Positions 47,059-60,897 are shown, counted from the stretch's first letter. The stretch is DNA of 64,000 nucleotides from Syngnathus acus (GCF_901709675.1 NC_051093.1:1852053-1916052), one strand, 5' to 3'. Made by a program: numbers and translations. Notes: generated from the letters alone by a model not told the origin.

Positions 47059-50000
47059 GTTTGCCTCCCTCTGCGTGAGGACGTTGTCGTGGTTACCTGG
47101 GCATGTGACCGGAATGAGGATTGCTCATTATTTGCTGTGTGTACGTCGGTGATGACGGTTTTGGGTCAGTTTTGGTTTTTGTTAGAAAATGAATTCAAGC
47201 TTCCAGGATTACCTCTGCATCGGGTGTGTGTGTTTGTGAAGCGGGCCTCCTGTTGACCTTCCACAACAAAGAGAGAGAGTGACACATCCTGAGATGTGAG
47301 GAAAGCGACACAAGCAAAAAGAAGGAAAAGAAGAAGAAGTAGAAGAGCGCGTAGTGACGGACGTTCTCTGTCTAATTTCCGTCGTTCCGTGCGCTGGCAC
47401 GCTTGGGCGCACACGCTTGGCGGCGCGCCAGGGAGCTGAGGTCCTGCAATGTGGTCTGCAGAGCTACTTGGTATTCCATCAGCGAGGGAGATTGTGGAGC
47501 AGCAGGAGGAAGATTAGATGAGGGGGGGGAAGACAAAAGCGTGTGCAGAGCAGACTGAAGGGACTCGCTAAGTTTGGAATTTCACGTCCACTGGCTGCGT
47601 TTAGAGTTTAAACTTTTTGGGAAGCAGTCAAATTGGCCCGTCAAAATGAAGCACCTACACTCACGTCGACCTTGGTCCTTAGCACAAAAATGCCACAAGA
47701 TGGCGCCAAATCACTGCTTTTCTATTTGACAGGGCTTAGGTGTGGGCCTAAAATAGTGACAGGAAGGTGAGCGCTTTCATTCCACCACACATCTGCTCAG
47801 AATGACGATTCCTTTGCATGCTTGCCGTCAAGACAGAGACGGGCAACAGACATACGACTATGAGAGAAGCGTGGGAAGCCAAGGCGCCGCAAGTCTTTGG
47901 AGCCGACGCTTTGGGAAGAGCCGGCCAGCCAGCCAGCGAGCGAGCGAGCGAGTGAGAGAGCGAAAAAAAGCAGGTCAGAGAGACGAGAAAGGTAAAATAT
48001 GGAAGGTGCGAAAGAAAAAAACGACAGGAAGGGACTTGTTATATAAGGGAAAGGGGGAGGAAGAGATGAAAGAGGAAAGGATGGTTGTGGAGCGCGGGCC
48101 AGAGTGCTGAAGGGAAGCAAAGTGGAGACACTTAGCATGGGGAAGGTGTTCAGGGTCAGGAGGAGGGGGTGGGAGGGGGGTTGTGTCAGAGATGGAGATC
48201 CACGCCAGGAAAGAGTTGCAGCAGTGCAGCAGGCAGATGCGTGCGGGACCGAGATGCGGAGATCGTTATCGCGCACCGGCGCTGACTATCGATTTGCCGC
48301 TGTTGTCTTCAGCGCTGAAAGAACACCCTCCGTCCGCTTCAAAGCGGCTGTGTAAGTGAGTGTGTGCATGTGTGTATGCGCGTGAGCATTCCTCTGGGCA
48401 ATATTGAAAAAACAAGAAAAAGGCTACAATGACACTCAGCGGAGTGCAGACCTCCGTCAAGGCCAAACTGTCCAAATTTGGAGTAGTGCTGTTGAGGCTA
48501 CTCGTCTGTTTTTTACTGCACAGTTAGGGCTAGACTGGCCTTCGGGCGTAGCTGCCAGATGCCCGACAGGCCGCCCGTCTTTCAGGTAGTGAAAAATTTA
48601 ACACGTGGCCAGGCCATGACGTTGCCACGGGTCTGCGTGAGGCGGCAACTGCTGCGCTAGCCGTATGACAACATCCCGCTCTGGTGCCTGAAAAGCAGAT
48701 GCTGATGTCTGGAAGGAGAATGGACGATGGCAACGCATGAGAAGCGACAGCCGACACATCAATCGCCCGTCACAAGTGCATGAAAGCGAGCTAAAGTTTT
48801 TGCGCTGCGGCGGCGACACACGTGAGAGTGAAAGCGGCTCTGGTAGTGAGCCAGCGGAAGGCGGAGGAGAGCAAAAGAGGAGGAGGAAGAGATGAAGGGG
48901 AAAAAGGGGGAAGTCTCCATCCTTTGTTCTTTGTTGATGAAAGCAGGAATCGGAGCCGCGACTCCCACTCCCGCTTTCTCTCTCGCCGTGATGAGCCTTG
49001 ATGTGTGAGAGCGAGCGAGTGAACAGAAGGGACACACACACGCGCACGCACACACACACGTACACGACTGCCTTATTCCGCTCAACTGAGACCCAAATGA
49101 CTCCTAGCTCACTAATTAAACTTTAATCTGCAATAGCGCGCAAATTACCTGCCACGCAGCTGAGCGCCAAACGACGGGGATGCGTGCAATGAGTGAGATG
49201 GGGAGGGGCGGGTGGACAGATGCATGAAAGCGAGGGAGCGAGAGCAAGGTCACACTCCACCTGCGGGAGGAAAAACTTCCTCCCTTTTTTGTTGCCGTCG
49301 CTGGCGGCGCCAAGAGAGGCTCAAGTGTTTACGTCTGCACGAGTGGCACTGGAGGACGCGTACACGCATAGACGCAGTCCGTGCGCTCCTCCATCTGCCC
49401 GACCGTGTTCCCGTCTTCCTCGCAACAGATGCAGCCTCCGCCATTTTGTGCCACGCATCGGGCGGAGGGCATGGCAACATGCGGGCCACATGGCTGCTCA
49501 CGGAGAACCGATGATAATCAACCCAATTTTCTTGCATCTCCACCTTGTCCATAATGAGTTTGGCGCGTGCGGCTAAGCAACAGGCTGCCCCAACTTCAAA
49601 TTTCAAAGCTGCTTTGTTAAGCGAGACCATCAGCATGACGTGTGGGGAGTGCAACCAGCAATCGCACACCACAAATTACCATCAAGAAAATGTTTTACTT
49701 GATGTCCTTGGCGGCCGGTATTGGCATCCCCGAATTATTGACCGAGCTTTTAATGAAGGAACGGGGCATCAGGTGAGCACGTGTGCCATGACCACCTGAC
49801 GGTGAGTAAAATAATCAAAAAGAAAAAGCACAAAAAGCTCCAGGCAGCCATCGGCAAACAAAAGACGGACCGTCATGAGCAGGCTTGGCGCTGAATATTA
49901 GCCACAGTTGGTGGGCAGGTGCAACAATCAAGGAGATGCCCGTCATGTGAGGCTGCCCTTGTGTGTGCAGAGGCTCACCACGCTTGACTTGAGCAAATCT

Positions 50001-50408
50001 GGCGCGCAGGAGGCGACAACGCCTCGTTGTGCGATACACCCGCTAAGCGAGGGCAAAGGGAGGCCGCGCTGAGCAGGGAGCTGGGTCGGAATATGTGGCG
50101 GAAGTGCAAGACTTCCCGCCTGCTGTGCGGGAGGGGAAGCCGGTCGGGTCAAAGACATGTCAGGACGGAGGCCGACGGAATATCCAGCACACAATTAACC
50201 GTTCCGTGCCACAAAGCAAAGCAACGTTGACGTCCATGACGGCAGACAAACAACGTGCGCTGACAAGGAGCGATGGCGGGGGAAATAAGCGCTGAAGCGG
50301 GCCGCTATAGATCCAGCTCAATTCCAAGCGCCGGAGATTGCGCCGACTCTACAATGGCAGCAGAGAATAACATTGATTAATGGCGTCAAACGGGTCATAT
50401 TGCAGGGA

Positions 50409-50422
50409 GTTACCGTGGCAAC
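50409..50422. promoter_or_regulatory. X-box motif
   Basis: GTTACCGTGGCAAC fits RYYNYY-N2-RRNRAC, apart from A at the free position. Confidence 0.55.
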
Positions 50423-50609
50423 GGCAGCCCGCCAATGTCCGCCAGTGACCACCTGTCAAGTGACAAAGCAACAGGCCGTGAGACCAGAAAGAAAAAAATA
50501 GCTGCCCTTTTCGTGGATATGGAAAAAAAGCAGTTCCAGGCACATTTGTTCAAGTACGTCTTTTTTTATCCTATTGATTTGTACTTTTGATTTTGGGTTC
50601 GTGCTCGAA

Positions 50610-50676
50610 CAAAAGTAAAGACATTCTTAAATCAGCATCAAACTTACATTTAGGGACACATCAAGCTGTCTCTGAT
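50610..50676 (+). repeat. Uncharacterised interspersed repeat, copy 2
   Basis: Co-linear with 5286-5351. Confidence 0.55.
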
Positions 50677-50876
50677 TCAAATTTGGAGTTGAGCAATCAA
50701 GTTTGCGCATGATGATGTTTAGTTTGACAGAAACAAAATAAGATTTGGATTCCATGACGATGAAGGCGACGGTGTTTTGTATCGATTATTATGTCATCAA
50801 TGGTGACCGCAAATAGAGAATTGTTTGGCTTTCTAGTGTGGTGACGCGTACACAACCATCTCAACAGCCACTTTCC

Positions 50877-51009
50877 CATCCATCCATCCGTCCGTCCGTC
50901 CGTCCGTCCGTCCGTCCGTCCGTCCGTCCGTCCGTCCTTCCATCCATCCATCCATCCATCCATCCATCCATCCATCCATCCATCCATCCATCCATCCATC
51001 CATCCATCC
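50877..51009 (+). repeat. Compound (CGTC)n/(CATC)n microsatellite
   Basis: About 12 CGTC units are followed by about 17 CATC units. Confidence 0.97.
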
Positions 51010-51079
51010 TTCGTTAGCTTCTGCGGACCAGGAGGCACCTAGCAACCAACGTCCAGCCAATTAGTGTCATGCCATTCCT

Positions 51080-51093
51080 GTTTCCATGGTAAC
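51080..51093. promoter_or_regulatory. X-box motif
   Basis: GTTTCCATGGTAAC matches the RFX consensus fully. Confidence 0.6.
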
Positions 51094-52336
51094 ACACCAC
51101 CGTCCTCTTTAGGCACAGCCATTTAGGCGCCCGCCATGCACTCGCGGCAAAAGCATTCAGCAGCACCAAGTTTGAGAGGCCGACGTCATCTCGTCAATAA
51201 AGCTCCGCTCTTTGGATTCATTAGCGCGCCCGCGACAAACAAAGGCCGCTCGTCACTGGCGAGGCTGCGGGCGCCTCTTAATTGCACGCCGGATGTCTTG
51301 GGGAAGAAAGAAAAATGTAGCACAAATTCCTGAATTGCTCCTCCTCCAGAAAAAAGGAGAAGAAGGAACATGCTTTTCGGGTTCCTAGCGATGGCAGATG
51401 GCGGAAGTGCAGAAGGCAGCTTGACAAATTCTCTTGCAAGATGTTTCTGCCTTTTCTGCGAAAAGGATGAGAAAACAAATGCATATGGAGAGAGGGGGGC
51501 GGCTACAAAGCTTTGTGATATGAAGGCGGGCGTTGTGTGGGAAACACGGACATCCAACAAAAAGCGCTGGCACCCGATCCAGGCGCTGCTTTGGGCTCCA
51601 ACGTGCCGCAGAAAATAATGTTAGCCACAGGGCTGTGCAGAGCTTCCCATTTAAAAGCGGCTTTGCTTCCGCGAGCCACGCTCCAAATGGGCCCATGGAA
51701 ATAGTTTCGCTCGGCCAAGGAAGATTAAAGATTTGAATGCTAACAGACAACACAAATCGTGGTCACCAATAGCATTTTAGCAACAAACGGCACAAATTCT
51801 GACCCGCTAACCGAATGCTAACATATTTTGCAACATCGCATCAAAATCCTCACAGTTGGCATTGCTGGTTGCAGTTGCGCAAACCTTCAAGCGACAAAGT
51901 ATTGAATGCGAACGCAAAGACCAACTCAGATTTTTGTGGTGGCCCACTGAGGAGCTGAGCTGTCTCCATGTACAACAGTGTGTCTGCAACATACTGCTCC
52001 CTGGTGGCCGGCTAAAACATGCGTTGGCAATTTCCATGAAATGAAAGCAAAAACATTTTTAAAATTCTTAACATTTCATTTAACTATGTGATTATTGTAT
52101 TTCAACAAAGTGCAATGTCTTGTTTTCCTTATTTAAAACCACATTTTTGGGGTACTGGGAAGAAGAGTGCTCAAAATTGCTCCAAGCTGGTGAGTACCGA
52201 AGCTGGGCAGAAGGTAAAGTGCTGACATGACTTCCGCTTTCACCTCCTGTTTACCTCATTCCACTTTGTTTTGCTTTCCTCTAGCTCTCCTCCCCTCCAG
52301 CACTTCCTTGCCCTCCCCGTCGCAGCTACCTGCCTC

Positions 52337-52362
52337 ATTTGCATAGGAGAACTCATTTGCAT
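52337..52362. promoter_or_regulatory. Paired octamer (POU) motifs
   Basis: Two ATTTGCAT octamers at 52337-52344 and 52355-52362, 18 bp apart and each preceded by CTC. Confidence 0.5.
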
Positions 52363-52726
52363 ACATATGAGCTACGCGCAGAAAAGGGGATTTGTGAGCG
52401 CTGATGAAAAGAAATGAAATCTTAGAGGAGGGGAAGCGTGCTTGCAACCCGTTTGCTTTCCTGAGATCGCCACCAAAGAAACCGTGCAATTTTGGCCAAA
52501 CGAGGGTCCAAAGAAAGTGGCGGAAGGAAAGGAATAGGCGCAAGCGGGCCATTTGTGCTGCTCGGCGTTGTTGTTGTTGTTGCCGTGGCGGCGACGGATG
52601 ATGATTGCCTCACCGGAGCACAAGTGATTGATTGGCTGTGACGCAAAGACACACTCCTCTCCTCTCTTCTGCCACCCTTTCCCATACACCCACAGAGGCC
52701 ACTTCCCGCTAGGTAGGCCAATGCCA

Positions 52727-52932
52727 ACACACACACGCACACCCACACACACACACACGCACACCCACACACATACACACACACACATACACACGCACAC
52801 ACACACACACACACACACGCGCACACACACACACAGACACACACACACACACACGCACATGCACGCGCACGCACACGCACGCACACACACAGACACATAC
52901 ACACACACACACAAACACACACAAACACACAC
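52727..52932 (+). repeat. Compound (CA)n microsatellite
   Basis: About 200 bp of CA with CG, TA and GA interruptions. Confidence 0.97.
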
Positions 52933-53039
52933 TTAGGGAGAGCCTCTGGAATATTAAGAGACTCAACACTCACCCCCCTTCCTCATCTCCACATCAGGCC
53001 AACCAAGATGCCTGCCTTGCAATCTGTCCCTGATTGCCT

Positions 53040-53153
53040 GCACACATGCATGCATGCACGCACACGCGCGCACACACAGACACACGCACACACGCACACA
53101 CACATGCACACACACACACACACACACACTCGCATGCACGCACACGAACTCAC
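53040..53153 (+). repeat. Compound (CA)n microsatellite
   Basis: CA units with GCAT and CGCG interruptions. Confidence 0.95.
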
Positions 53154-54215
53154 GCATATTTATCCTGCTCCTCCAGCTCGCTAATTGCACACGTCGGGGA
53201 AAAAAAACTGCGGCACATCTTCCCGCGCTTTCGTCGCAGGCGATCCAAACGTGACCCAAAGACAGCTCATGCATGTGCAGCAGAACCTCCGTTCTGCTAT
53301 GCCCTAGTTTTCGGATGGCTCGGTTCTCAATGATTTGACTTTGCTTCCTGTATGTAAAATGATTGTTATTCTCCATAAAACGTTTCTTTTCTGTTCAGAC
53401 TTGTGAAAGTCTGGAACAGAGTAAGTGGACTTACATTATTTCCTATGGCAACCCTTGCTTTGAATTTCATAGTATTGCATTTTATTCATTTCTGGATATG
53501 AATAATCGTTCCACTGTATGTATTACGTATATATTACGTTTATTATGTATAAAAGGGTGTCCTCCTTTTCGCCTAGCTTCAACCGTGCAACCCCTTCCAT
53601 CCTCCAAACACGCACACACAAAGTGTGGCCGCATGTGTTTAGCATAAAAATCATCCATCAACACACACAATTTCCCAGCTCCACACTAATGTGTTGTTGT
53701 GCGCGCAAGCAGACGCAGACGCGATGAGGCGACTGTCGTATCTTGTGTGTCATCAAGATCGGGCCAAAGAGGACACAGTGAGGGTGTGCGGGGAGGGGGT
53801 GAGTGGGGAGCGGGCGACGAGAGGTGGCAGGGGGGCAAGGAGTCGAGATGAAAGCGGGAGAAGGAGGACGGCAAGGCAAGGCGGGGTGTGGGTGTGTGTG
53901 TGTGGGGGGGTGATTGTAAAAGGGCAAAGGAAGGATCTGAGAGGGAAGTGAGAAAGAAAGGGAGGGCGGCGAAAAAAGGAAGGAAGGAAGCAAGGAAGGA
54001 CAGCTGTGCCTGACTGCTGATTGGCTGGAGAGCAGGGAGGGAGGGAGGGAGGGGGGAGAGGAAGTGAGAGAGAGCAAGACTGTCACCTCCAGTCGGAGAC
54101 TATTAGCACGAGCGGCAGCTCTGAGACGCCATCGCTCATCTTGGCCTGGCACAATTACACACATGGGCACACACCCGCACATGCAAACACACACACGTGT
54201 TCTCCTTCACATGCA

Positions 54216-54455
54216 ATGGCGCCTCGAGATGAGAGTTACTTTTGTTCTGTGACAACACTCCAAACTCAAAACCTCTCTCAGCTCATCAGTGCGGCACTAA
54301 TATTGATCATCGTTGTTAGCAGACGATAAAGACAACCTGACTGAGCGCAATGTGAACATTGTTCGTGCAGAATCATTTCAGTATGTTGTTGATATAAAAT
54401 GCGGCCATGAGGCTAAACTTGTACCTCGAGTCGCTCATATCTCAAGGTACTGCTG
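54216..54455. mobile_element. MITE with CTCGAGAT/ATCTCAAG-type ends
   Basis: The left end GGCGCCTCGAGATGAGAG and right end CTCATATCTCAAGGTACTGC are imperfect inverted repeats enclosing about 240 bp. A partial copy lies at 34048-34200. Confidence 0.55.
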
Positions 54456-54518
54456 CATGTTTGTGTATGAAACTAAAGGGAACCGAGTGCACGCATCCAA
54501 GCTGGCTGTCTGCGTTCA

Positions 54519-54527
54519 AGTGTGTGT

Positions 54528-54563
<36 letters not shown>
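54519..54563 (+). repeat. (GT)n microsatellite
   Basis: About 20 GT units. Confidence 0.95.
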
Positions 54564-54564
<1 letters not shown>

Positions 54565-56343
54565 TAGCGAGACTTCAGAGGGAGAAGCAATGTCCTTGTA
54601 TTTGATCCGTGTGCGTGCGTGTGCATGTGAGGCGCAGCCGCACAGGGCTGAGTGCCCAGGCCTGAAAGTGACTGATAGAGTCCATGCCAGCTTGAGAAGC
54701 ACGATGCCACAGTCTCCAAACAACCCCCCCATGTCCCAGCTCCACCCTCCCACTCCTCCTCCTCCTTCATCCCTGCTCTCTCGCCGCATCTATTTTTGTT
54801 ATTTTGCTTCAATTGTTCCATCTTTTTTTTTGTCCCGCGTCCAGCCCTCTCATCCTTTCTCATACTGAAGACAACCCGGTCCACCCCCCCACTGCTCATT
54901 TCACATCCCGCCGTCGCTTTTCTCTTTAAAGCGCTTTTGCGCTCTTATTTGTCCATTTTGCCATCGGGCTTTCATCTCAGTCATTATTCAGCACCACAGG
55001 CCACCACTAGTGGTCACTGTTTCCTACTTTGCTGGCTAAGACAGGACTTCTCCGCCGTTTTCCTGCAAGACAATTTAGGCCCTCACCATCCTGCTCTCGT
55101 TCCTCTCATCCCTCTATTTCAGAGCGGTGTTACCTCATTTGCATACAGCCTGCTGAGGACGCAATGAGCCAGCTTCCTGTTTACTACGGGATTTTTTTTT
55201 TTAAGTAGGGAAGGAATGGTTGAAAATTGTTGCACTGCCGTAGGCATCTTAAGGAGAACATTTGGAGCACAAGGTGTGCATCTGTGAAAGTGCTGATGCA
55301 AATAAGGACTGTTTGGCCTTGGCGGAGGTGCTCGTTCGTTTCGGGGAGAGCGAGAGCCAGCGGGAAGGAGGGAGATGGATGGAGCAGTGAATTAGGGCGG
55401 CCCGCCGCGCCGTGCTGCTGCATGCAAGATGGCTATCTGCGTGTCCTATGGGAAAGGCACGGCTTGTTATTTTAAGGAGGGTGACTCTGGAGCTTACCCT
55501 TCAACGGAGGAAAACAGGGACACGCACACACACACACGCACGCACGCTCAATTGACGCTTACTGCGAACATACAGCGAGTGAGCCTACGCAAAAAAAAAT
55601 AAAAATAAACGCTCCGACACTGAGCAACACGCGAGAGGCCTCAAAGGCTGCATGCGGGCAACACGGATGAGCGAGCGCACGTGTGTGTGTGACTTGTGAC
55701 ATTTGACGTAGTGGAGCGCCCGCAGTGGCTGCTCGCTAAGCGCGGGGGCAGTTCTGCGCCAACGCGGCGGCATGCTCGTCGCATCACATCATGTCACATC
55801 ACAAGTCATCTTATCACATCGAATTTCCTGCTCCTGCAACGCACATAACCCTAACCCCCCCACCACCATAATTCCTCCGCTGATGGCGCGTTTGCTACTA
55901 TTGTCCCATTGTATTTGGGCCTTGTTGGCGTCGTTGCCAATGCTCGTGCTTCTCCTCCCGCATTTTCCTTTATCGGAGCTGTCGCTCCCCAGATGCTCAT
56001 TTCCTTTACGTCTCTCATATGCCACCTCCTCTGACATGTCGTTCCTCCTTTCGCTTCTAATTTCCTTCTTGGCTCTCTGCTGTGGCGATTCAAATGTGGA
56101 AAAGTGATCAGCAAATTTTCAGACAAATCAGAGCGAGTCTAAGGAAATGCTACTACTTAGCAAACATGGTGAAGCGGCATTTAGCTGTTATGCTGTGCCA
56201 GAGGTAACACTGAACCGATGACATCACCAGTGTCACGTTGGCTCGAGTGGAAGTAAGATGGGGTTTGTTTCGGTTTGTTTACAAAGAAAGCGGTCAGAGG
56301 CATCACTTTATGAGCTCTGCTGTTTTGGTGCATGAAGTCATCA

Positions 56344-56345
56344 AA

Positions 56346-56376
<31 letters not shown>

Positions 56377-56402
56377 CACCCACACACACGCACATGCACG
56401 CA
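56344..56402 (+). repeat. (CA)n microsatellite
   Basis: CA units with a few CG interruptions. Confidence 0.95.
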
Positions 56403-57349
56403 TGCACACACATCTGCTCAGCAAGAAGGCCTGCCACGCACACGCTCGCTCCCTCGGCCAAGAGATAAACAAGAGCGCACGCATCTCCCGGGAAGTAACC
56501 ATGGAAACCATCTCGCCCTCTCTCTGTCATGCTCTCGCGCTCGCCGGCTCTCTGACGGAGCCGCAGCCTGGCAGTCCTGGAGGCAAGACAATAGCAGGCT
56601 TCAAGGCCAATGTCACTTCTTCCCACAGCCCCACCCCTTCTCCCCTCCATCACTACCCCCCCCCCCCACACACACACACACCCCTCTCCTCCAATTCGTA
56701 AACAAGGAGGGAGAGAGAAGCTTGCTGTGTTGATCAACGGTGATGTCACATCTCGGGCGGCATCCACGCAGAGCACCGTCCGAAATTAGAATAGAATGCA
56801 AGGAGATTTGGCTCACGCACACGGACACACACACACACACACACACACACGGATTGGCACATCTCCACACAGTGTGTCCACACAGTGTCTCCACACACGC
56901 ACACATTTGCCTCTTTGTATAATGTGGCCAATTGCTGTCTTTGCTTTGTAGGGCGCTCGAGGGAGGGAAAGGGGATTTCATGCAGACGAAGGCAGCCTCT
57001 AATCCCCCGCTTCGTGCCGCTCTCGCTGGCTTTCTCTTTGTAGATAGAGCTCTGCATCTATGCCTCTCCCTCGTGCTATTTACGTGTCTTCGTACCTGGC
57101 TGCGGTGACAGATAATCGTAGATAGCAATTAAGAATTGACTAACTGCCCCACTGCCCCCCCACACACCGGAAAGGGTAACTACGGGTACAAAGATTCCAT
57201 CACGTGCAGAAATGAGCACATTATAATTGCTAGGCATGTTTCTTGAGCCCAAAAAGAAAGTGCCTGGTGTTTATTCAAAGCAGAGATTTTTATTTTTTGG
57301 ACGTTGGTGTGACGATTGAGCAGACTGCTGATTGGTGTCTTTTTGCACC

Positions 57350-57420
57350 CTTAAATGGGTGGCGACCAGTCCGGGGTGTATCTCACCTCTAGCTCAGAGG
57401 CAGCTGGGCCAGACTCCAGC
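57350..57420 (+). repeat. Fragment of the SINE-like repeat
   Basis: GGCGACCAGTCCGGGGTGTA and CAGCTGGGCCAGACTCCAGC resemble the 3' half of the repeat at 4890-5232. Confidence 0.6.
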
Positions 57421-58839
57421 CTCCTGCGTGTTTTTATTTCCCGAAAGAGAGGCATTTATTCCTTCAAGTGGACAATACGGCGACTAATTGAGAGCAGAGA
57501 CCTCGATTTGGAGGATTTACGGTAAGCCAGCCTGTGCTCAAGCAAGGCCCTGCGTGATAAATGTGAGATGGCGTCAAGCTTCTCAATGGTGAGAGAGTCC
57601 TTTGCTTCGTCAGTGTCTGTGTCACTCTCTTTTTTTTTGTAAAATACCTGTTCTGAATGACTGCAGAAACTTCAGCCAATCTTTCTGTCTCGGCCGAGAG
57701 AGGGAAGGAGGGAGAGGTGGGGGAGCTGTCAGCTGCTCAGGCTAAGCGTCTAATAGCTTGCCATGCTGAAGTGACATTTCTAGTATATGGATGCATTAGT
57801 CCTGAAATAGAAAAGAGGGATGAGTGTGAAAGAGAGAGAACGAGGTGATTGGATATGCAGCAAGAATGCTGTGGAGTCGACAGAGCTTATCAATGCATCT
57901 GTCCAGAACACTCCTTCCTCCCTCTCAAGAAGAAATGTCAAGGTGGAGAAGGGTGTGAGTGAGCATCACGGAAGACGACGTGGAGGCGAAAAACGAGGAC
58001 AAGAGCCGAGCTTGGAGAACAGCCGTGGAATTTTTGGCCCTCTTTCCAGGCCACATGCGATGGAACGACTAAGTGCTCCAACTTCTGCAACGGCAATCAG
58101 CGGAGGTCACCTCCGCGTCCTCAAATGGTGAGCTGCACCTGCGACCGCAAGCCACCAATCTGATGGATTTTTCTTTTTTTAAAGCTCACTGTTTGCTCTG
58201 ATGAGAGCCAACCTGATTGTGTGTTTGTGTGTGTGTGTGTTGTGGGTGCATCTGGCGCTGTGGCAAACTTTGTGTTGACAGAGCAGAGTCGGCGCACGTG
58301 CGTGCGAGCGTGCAAAGGCGATAAGCACCTGTGCCTGGAGGCGGCCTTGTGATTTCCCCTCACGTCCTTGGCAAAATCAGCTCAATCATCTGGCCGCCAC
58401 CAGAAAGAGGCCTGCCGCCGTGCCACGCGTACTGATAAGCTCTGACTATTGCTCTTATGCGCTAACATTTCTGCACGAGTTCACGCACCTAGGCCTTCAA
58501 AGACAGCGAGGGAGAATCCCACCTCAATTGCACACAAGTGGCATTGGTGATGGTGGCAATGGCGCCCCCTGGCGTATGAAGTCTCTTGACTGGCTAGCTA
58601 GCTAACAGCACATTGCCATGAAATGTAAAAACACACTTTCAAGTTACTTGGCCGTGCTACATCTGGCTTCTCAACAATTAGTACCAAACATGCATCATTA
58701 ATTTTCAAATCAGTCTTCACTTCATTGGGTCTTTCATAAATTCATGAGTGGAAATTGGACAGTTTAAAAGCCTCCTGAAGGTCAAAATGCTTCTACAAAC
58801 CCAAAAACTGGCATTCTGAAATCACAAATAACAAACGCG

Positions 58840-58902
58840 CGCGCACACACACACACACACACGCACGCACGCACGCACACACACACACGCACACACACAC
58901 AC
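58840..58902 (+). repeat. (CA)n/(CGCA)n microsatellite
   Basis: CA units with a central CGCA block. Confidence 0.95.
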
Positions 58903-59160
58903 GGTGTGACATCCCCCTGACCTAAAAATCTCCCCTAAGTAGCATCCGGCGAGAGAGTGGTGATGCTCGTGTTGACGAGCCACAGTAGAGTGGAGGGAAG
59001 ATGTGTGTGCGAGCGAGCGCCAAAGAAGGAAGAAAACATGCCGAGCGTATGAATTCTGCATGTGCTTGTGTTCCGTGTGCGTTTGCGTGCACGCATGGTG
59101 GCAGAGTGCTGTTCTCCTGTCAGTGTGATTAGAGGGCGGCATAAACATGGACGGAGGGTG

Positions 59161-59164
<4 letters not shown>

Positions 59165-59203
<39 letters not shown>

Positions 59204-59219
59204 GGGGGAAGAGGTAGAG

Positions 59220-59293
<74 letters not shown>

Positions 59294-59332
59294 TGTGTGT
59301 GTGCATGCGTTTGTGTGTGTGTGCACCTGTAT
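59165..59332 (+). repeat. (GA)n then (GT)n compound microsatellite
   Basis: (GA)n at 59165-59201 is followed, after a short spacer, by about 70 bp of (GT)n with a degenerate tail. Confidence 0.97.
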
Positions 59333-59458
59333 GCGTGCGTGCGATGAGGGAGTCTTTGAAGGCAGTGGACGCGTGGTGTATTTTCTCCCCCTCCACACAC
59401 ACATTCACCCAAGGGCACTGCGAGGTCATTTCAGTCCTTGCCTCTCTCAGTCAGTTTT

Positions 59459-59580
59459 ACACACACACACACGCACACACACACACACACACACACACGC
59501 ACGAATGAACGCACGCACGCACGCACACACACACACGCACATGCGCACATGCACACACACACTCGCACACACACGCACAC
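59459..59580 (+). repeat. (CA)n microsatellite
   Basis: CA units with CGCA and ATGC interruptions. Confidence 0.95.
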
Positions 59581-59654
59581 CAAAGAGACGCTGACGTGTG
59601 TGAAAGAGCAAGTGAGTGAGCACGTCCTCCCTATGTGTGTATGTTTGCTGAAAG

Positions 59655-59668
59655 GTTTCCATGGCAAC
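59655..59668. promoter_or_regulatory. X-box motif
   Basis: GTTTCCATGGCAAC is a full RFX consensus match. An ATTTGCAT octamer follows 25 bp later. Confidence 0.6.
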
Positions 59669-60897
59669 AGCGACACCGGAACTGCCCCCTTCATTTGCAT
59701 ATTCAAGTGCAACAGCGGCGTACAGTTAAATTACAGGCTTACACTGAATGGCTTAATCAATAGAGTGGTTGGAAAGGGAGGGGGTGAGGTTCGGGGGGGG
59801 CGGCGGCAGTAGGATGCGTAATGCACAGAAGCAAGTGGAGCGGGCGGGTGGGGGAGTGGCAAAGACGATTGCAGGTGATGTAATGGGAATGATGTAATGG
59901 TTTTTGGGGCAGTCAGTGATTGAGACGTTCATGGTTTACTTCCTGACAATTGTGGTGGATTTTCTCAGGAATGTGTTATTCTGGCGGAATTTGGCCTGTT
60001 TGAATGCTACTTGTCTTCTCAGCACGGCTCTCGGTCCACTTGAGCTGCTCATACTTTTAGCTCGGCACCTTGCTATTGTGATTGACCTTACGTAGCTTCC
60101 ATCTCGAGTCACAAGATTATTCTTTCGGTGAAGAGCTCGATGGGTTCTTGGGCATTCTCTCCATGGGCTCCTCTAGCAGGATCTGAGATGTTTTAGGATT
60201 TCATGCACTCACATTTGCTCTCACACCCTGCCTGACATCCTGACTGACTGAGCCACATTTTGGCATTTTTGACAAGAACAACAACAACAAGTAGCTCAGG
60301 CAGACTTACGTATACACACACGCTGGTGCTCTTGCATCTCAGTGCCCGGCAAAAAAAAGTCTTCCTGCTTTGCATCAACATGCCACCGGGAAGAAGAACC
60401 AATCGCGCTTTTATTATGATGAGTGACTCTGCGGAAGGTGCGCGTCGCACGGTGCAAATTGCTTTTGCATAATGAGAGCAAGCTGCAAAAGGCTTACGGT
60501 GCAGGAGGAGGGCGGCCGCAGCAAGACCGAGGAGAGGAGAGGCTTGCTGACTGGGCTTTCTGCTCTTTTGGGATTAACAGCATGTTGCGATACAAACGCT
60601 TGGCGTTTGTAGGCGTGGGTGTGTGCGCGCGTGTGTGCGTGTCTCCGCCACGAGTGTCTGCGTTTGGCGCAGTGGCGTGACAGTACGGCGAACCCGAAAC
60701 TGTTTTGCTGTGACAATGAAGGCCCAGTGGTCACAGGAGGGATGGAGGGATGGAGGAGGACGCGAGAGGAGGGAGGAGTCTGCCGGAGAAATCGGTGATG
60801 GGGAAAATGGATGGAAGGAGGAAGGGGGGGTGGGGGGTCACTAATGGCCCGAAGACACAGCTGGCTGCAGACACTCAAGGACAGACAGACAGACAGA

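Larger units (their letters stand above)
50001..57000. other. rai1 upstream region, middle part
   Basis: No gene is seen. It holds two consensus X-boxes (50409, 51080), three octamers (52337, 52355, 55137), a MITE (54216-54455), an (ATCC)n array and several CA arrays. Unique GC-rich patches such as 51130-51300 look like candidate conserved noncoding sequence. Confidence 0.5.

Noticed and set aside
53400-53421. 22-nt segment between TTCTGTTCAG and GTAAGT
   Set aside because: The splice signals are good, but nothing supports a micro-exon of this size without a neighbouring gene.
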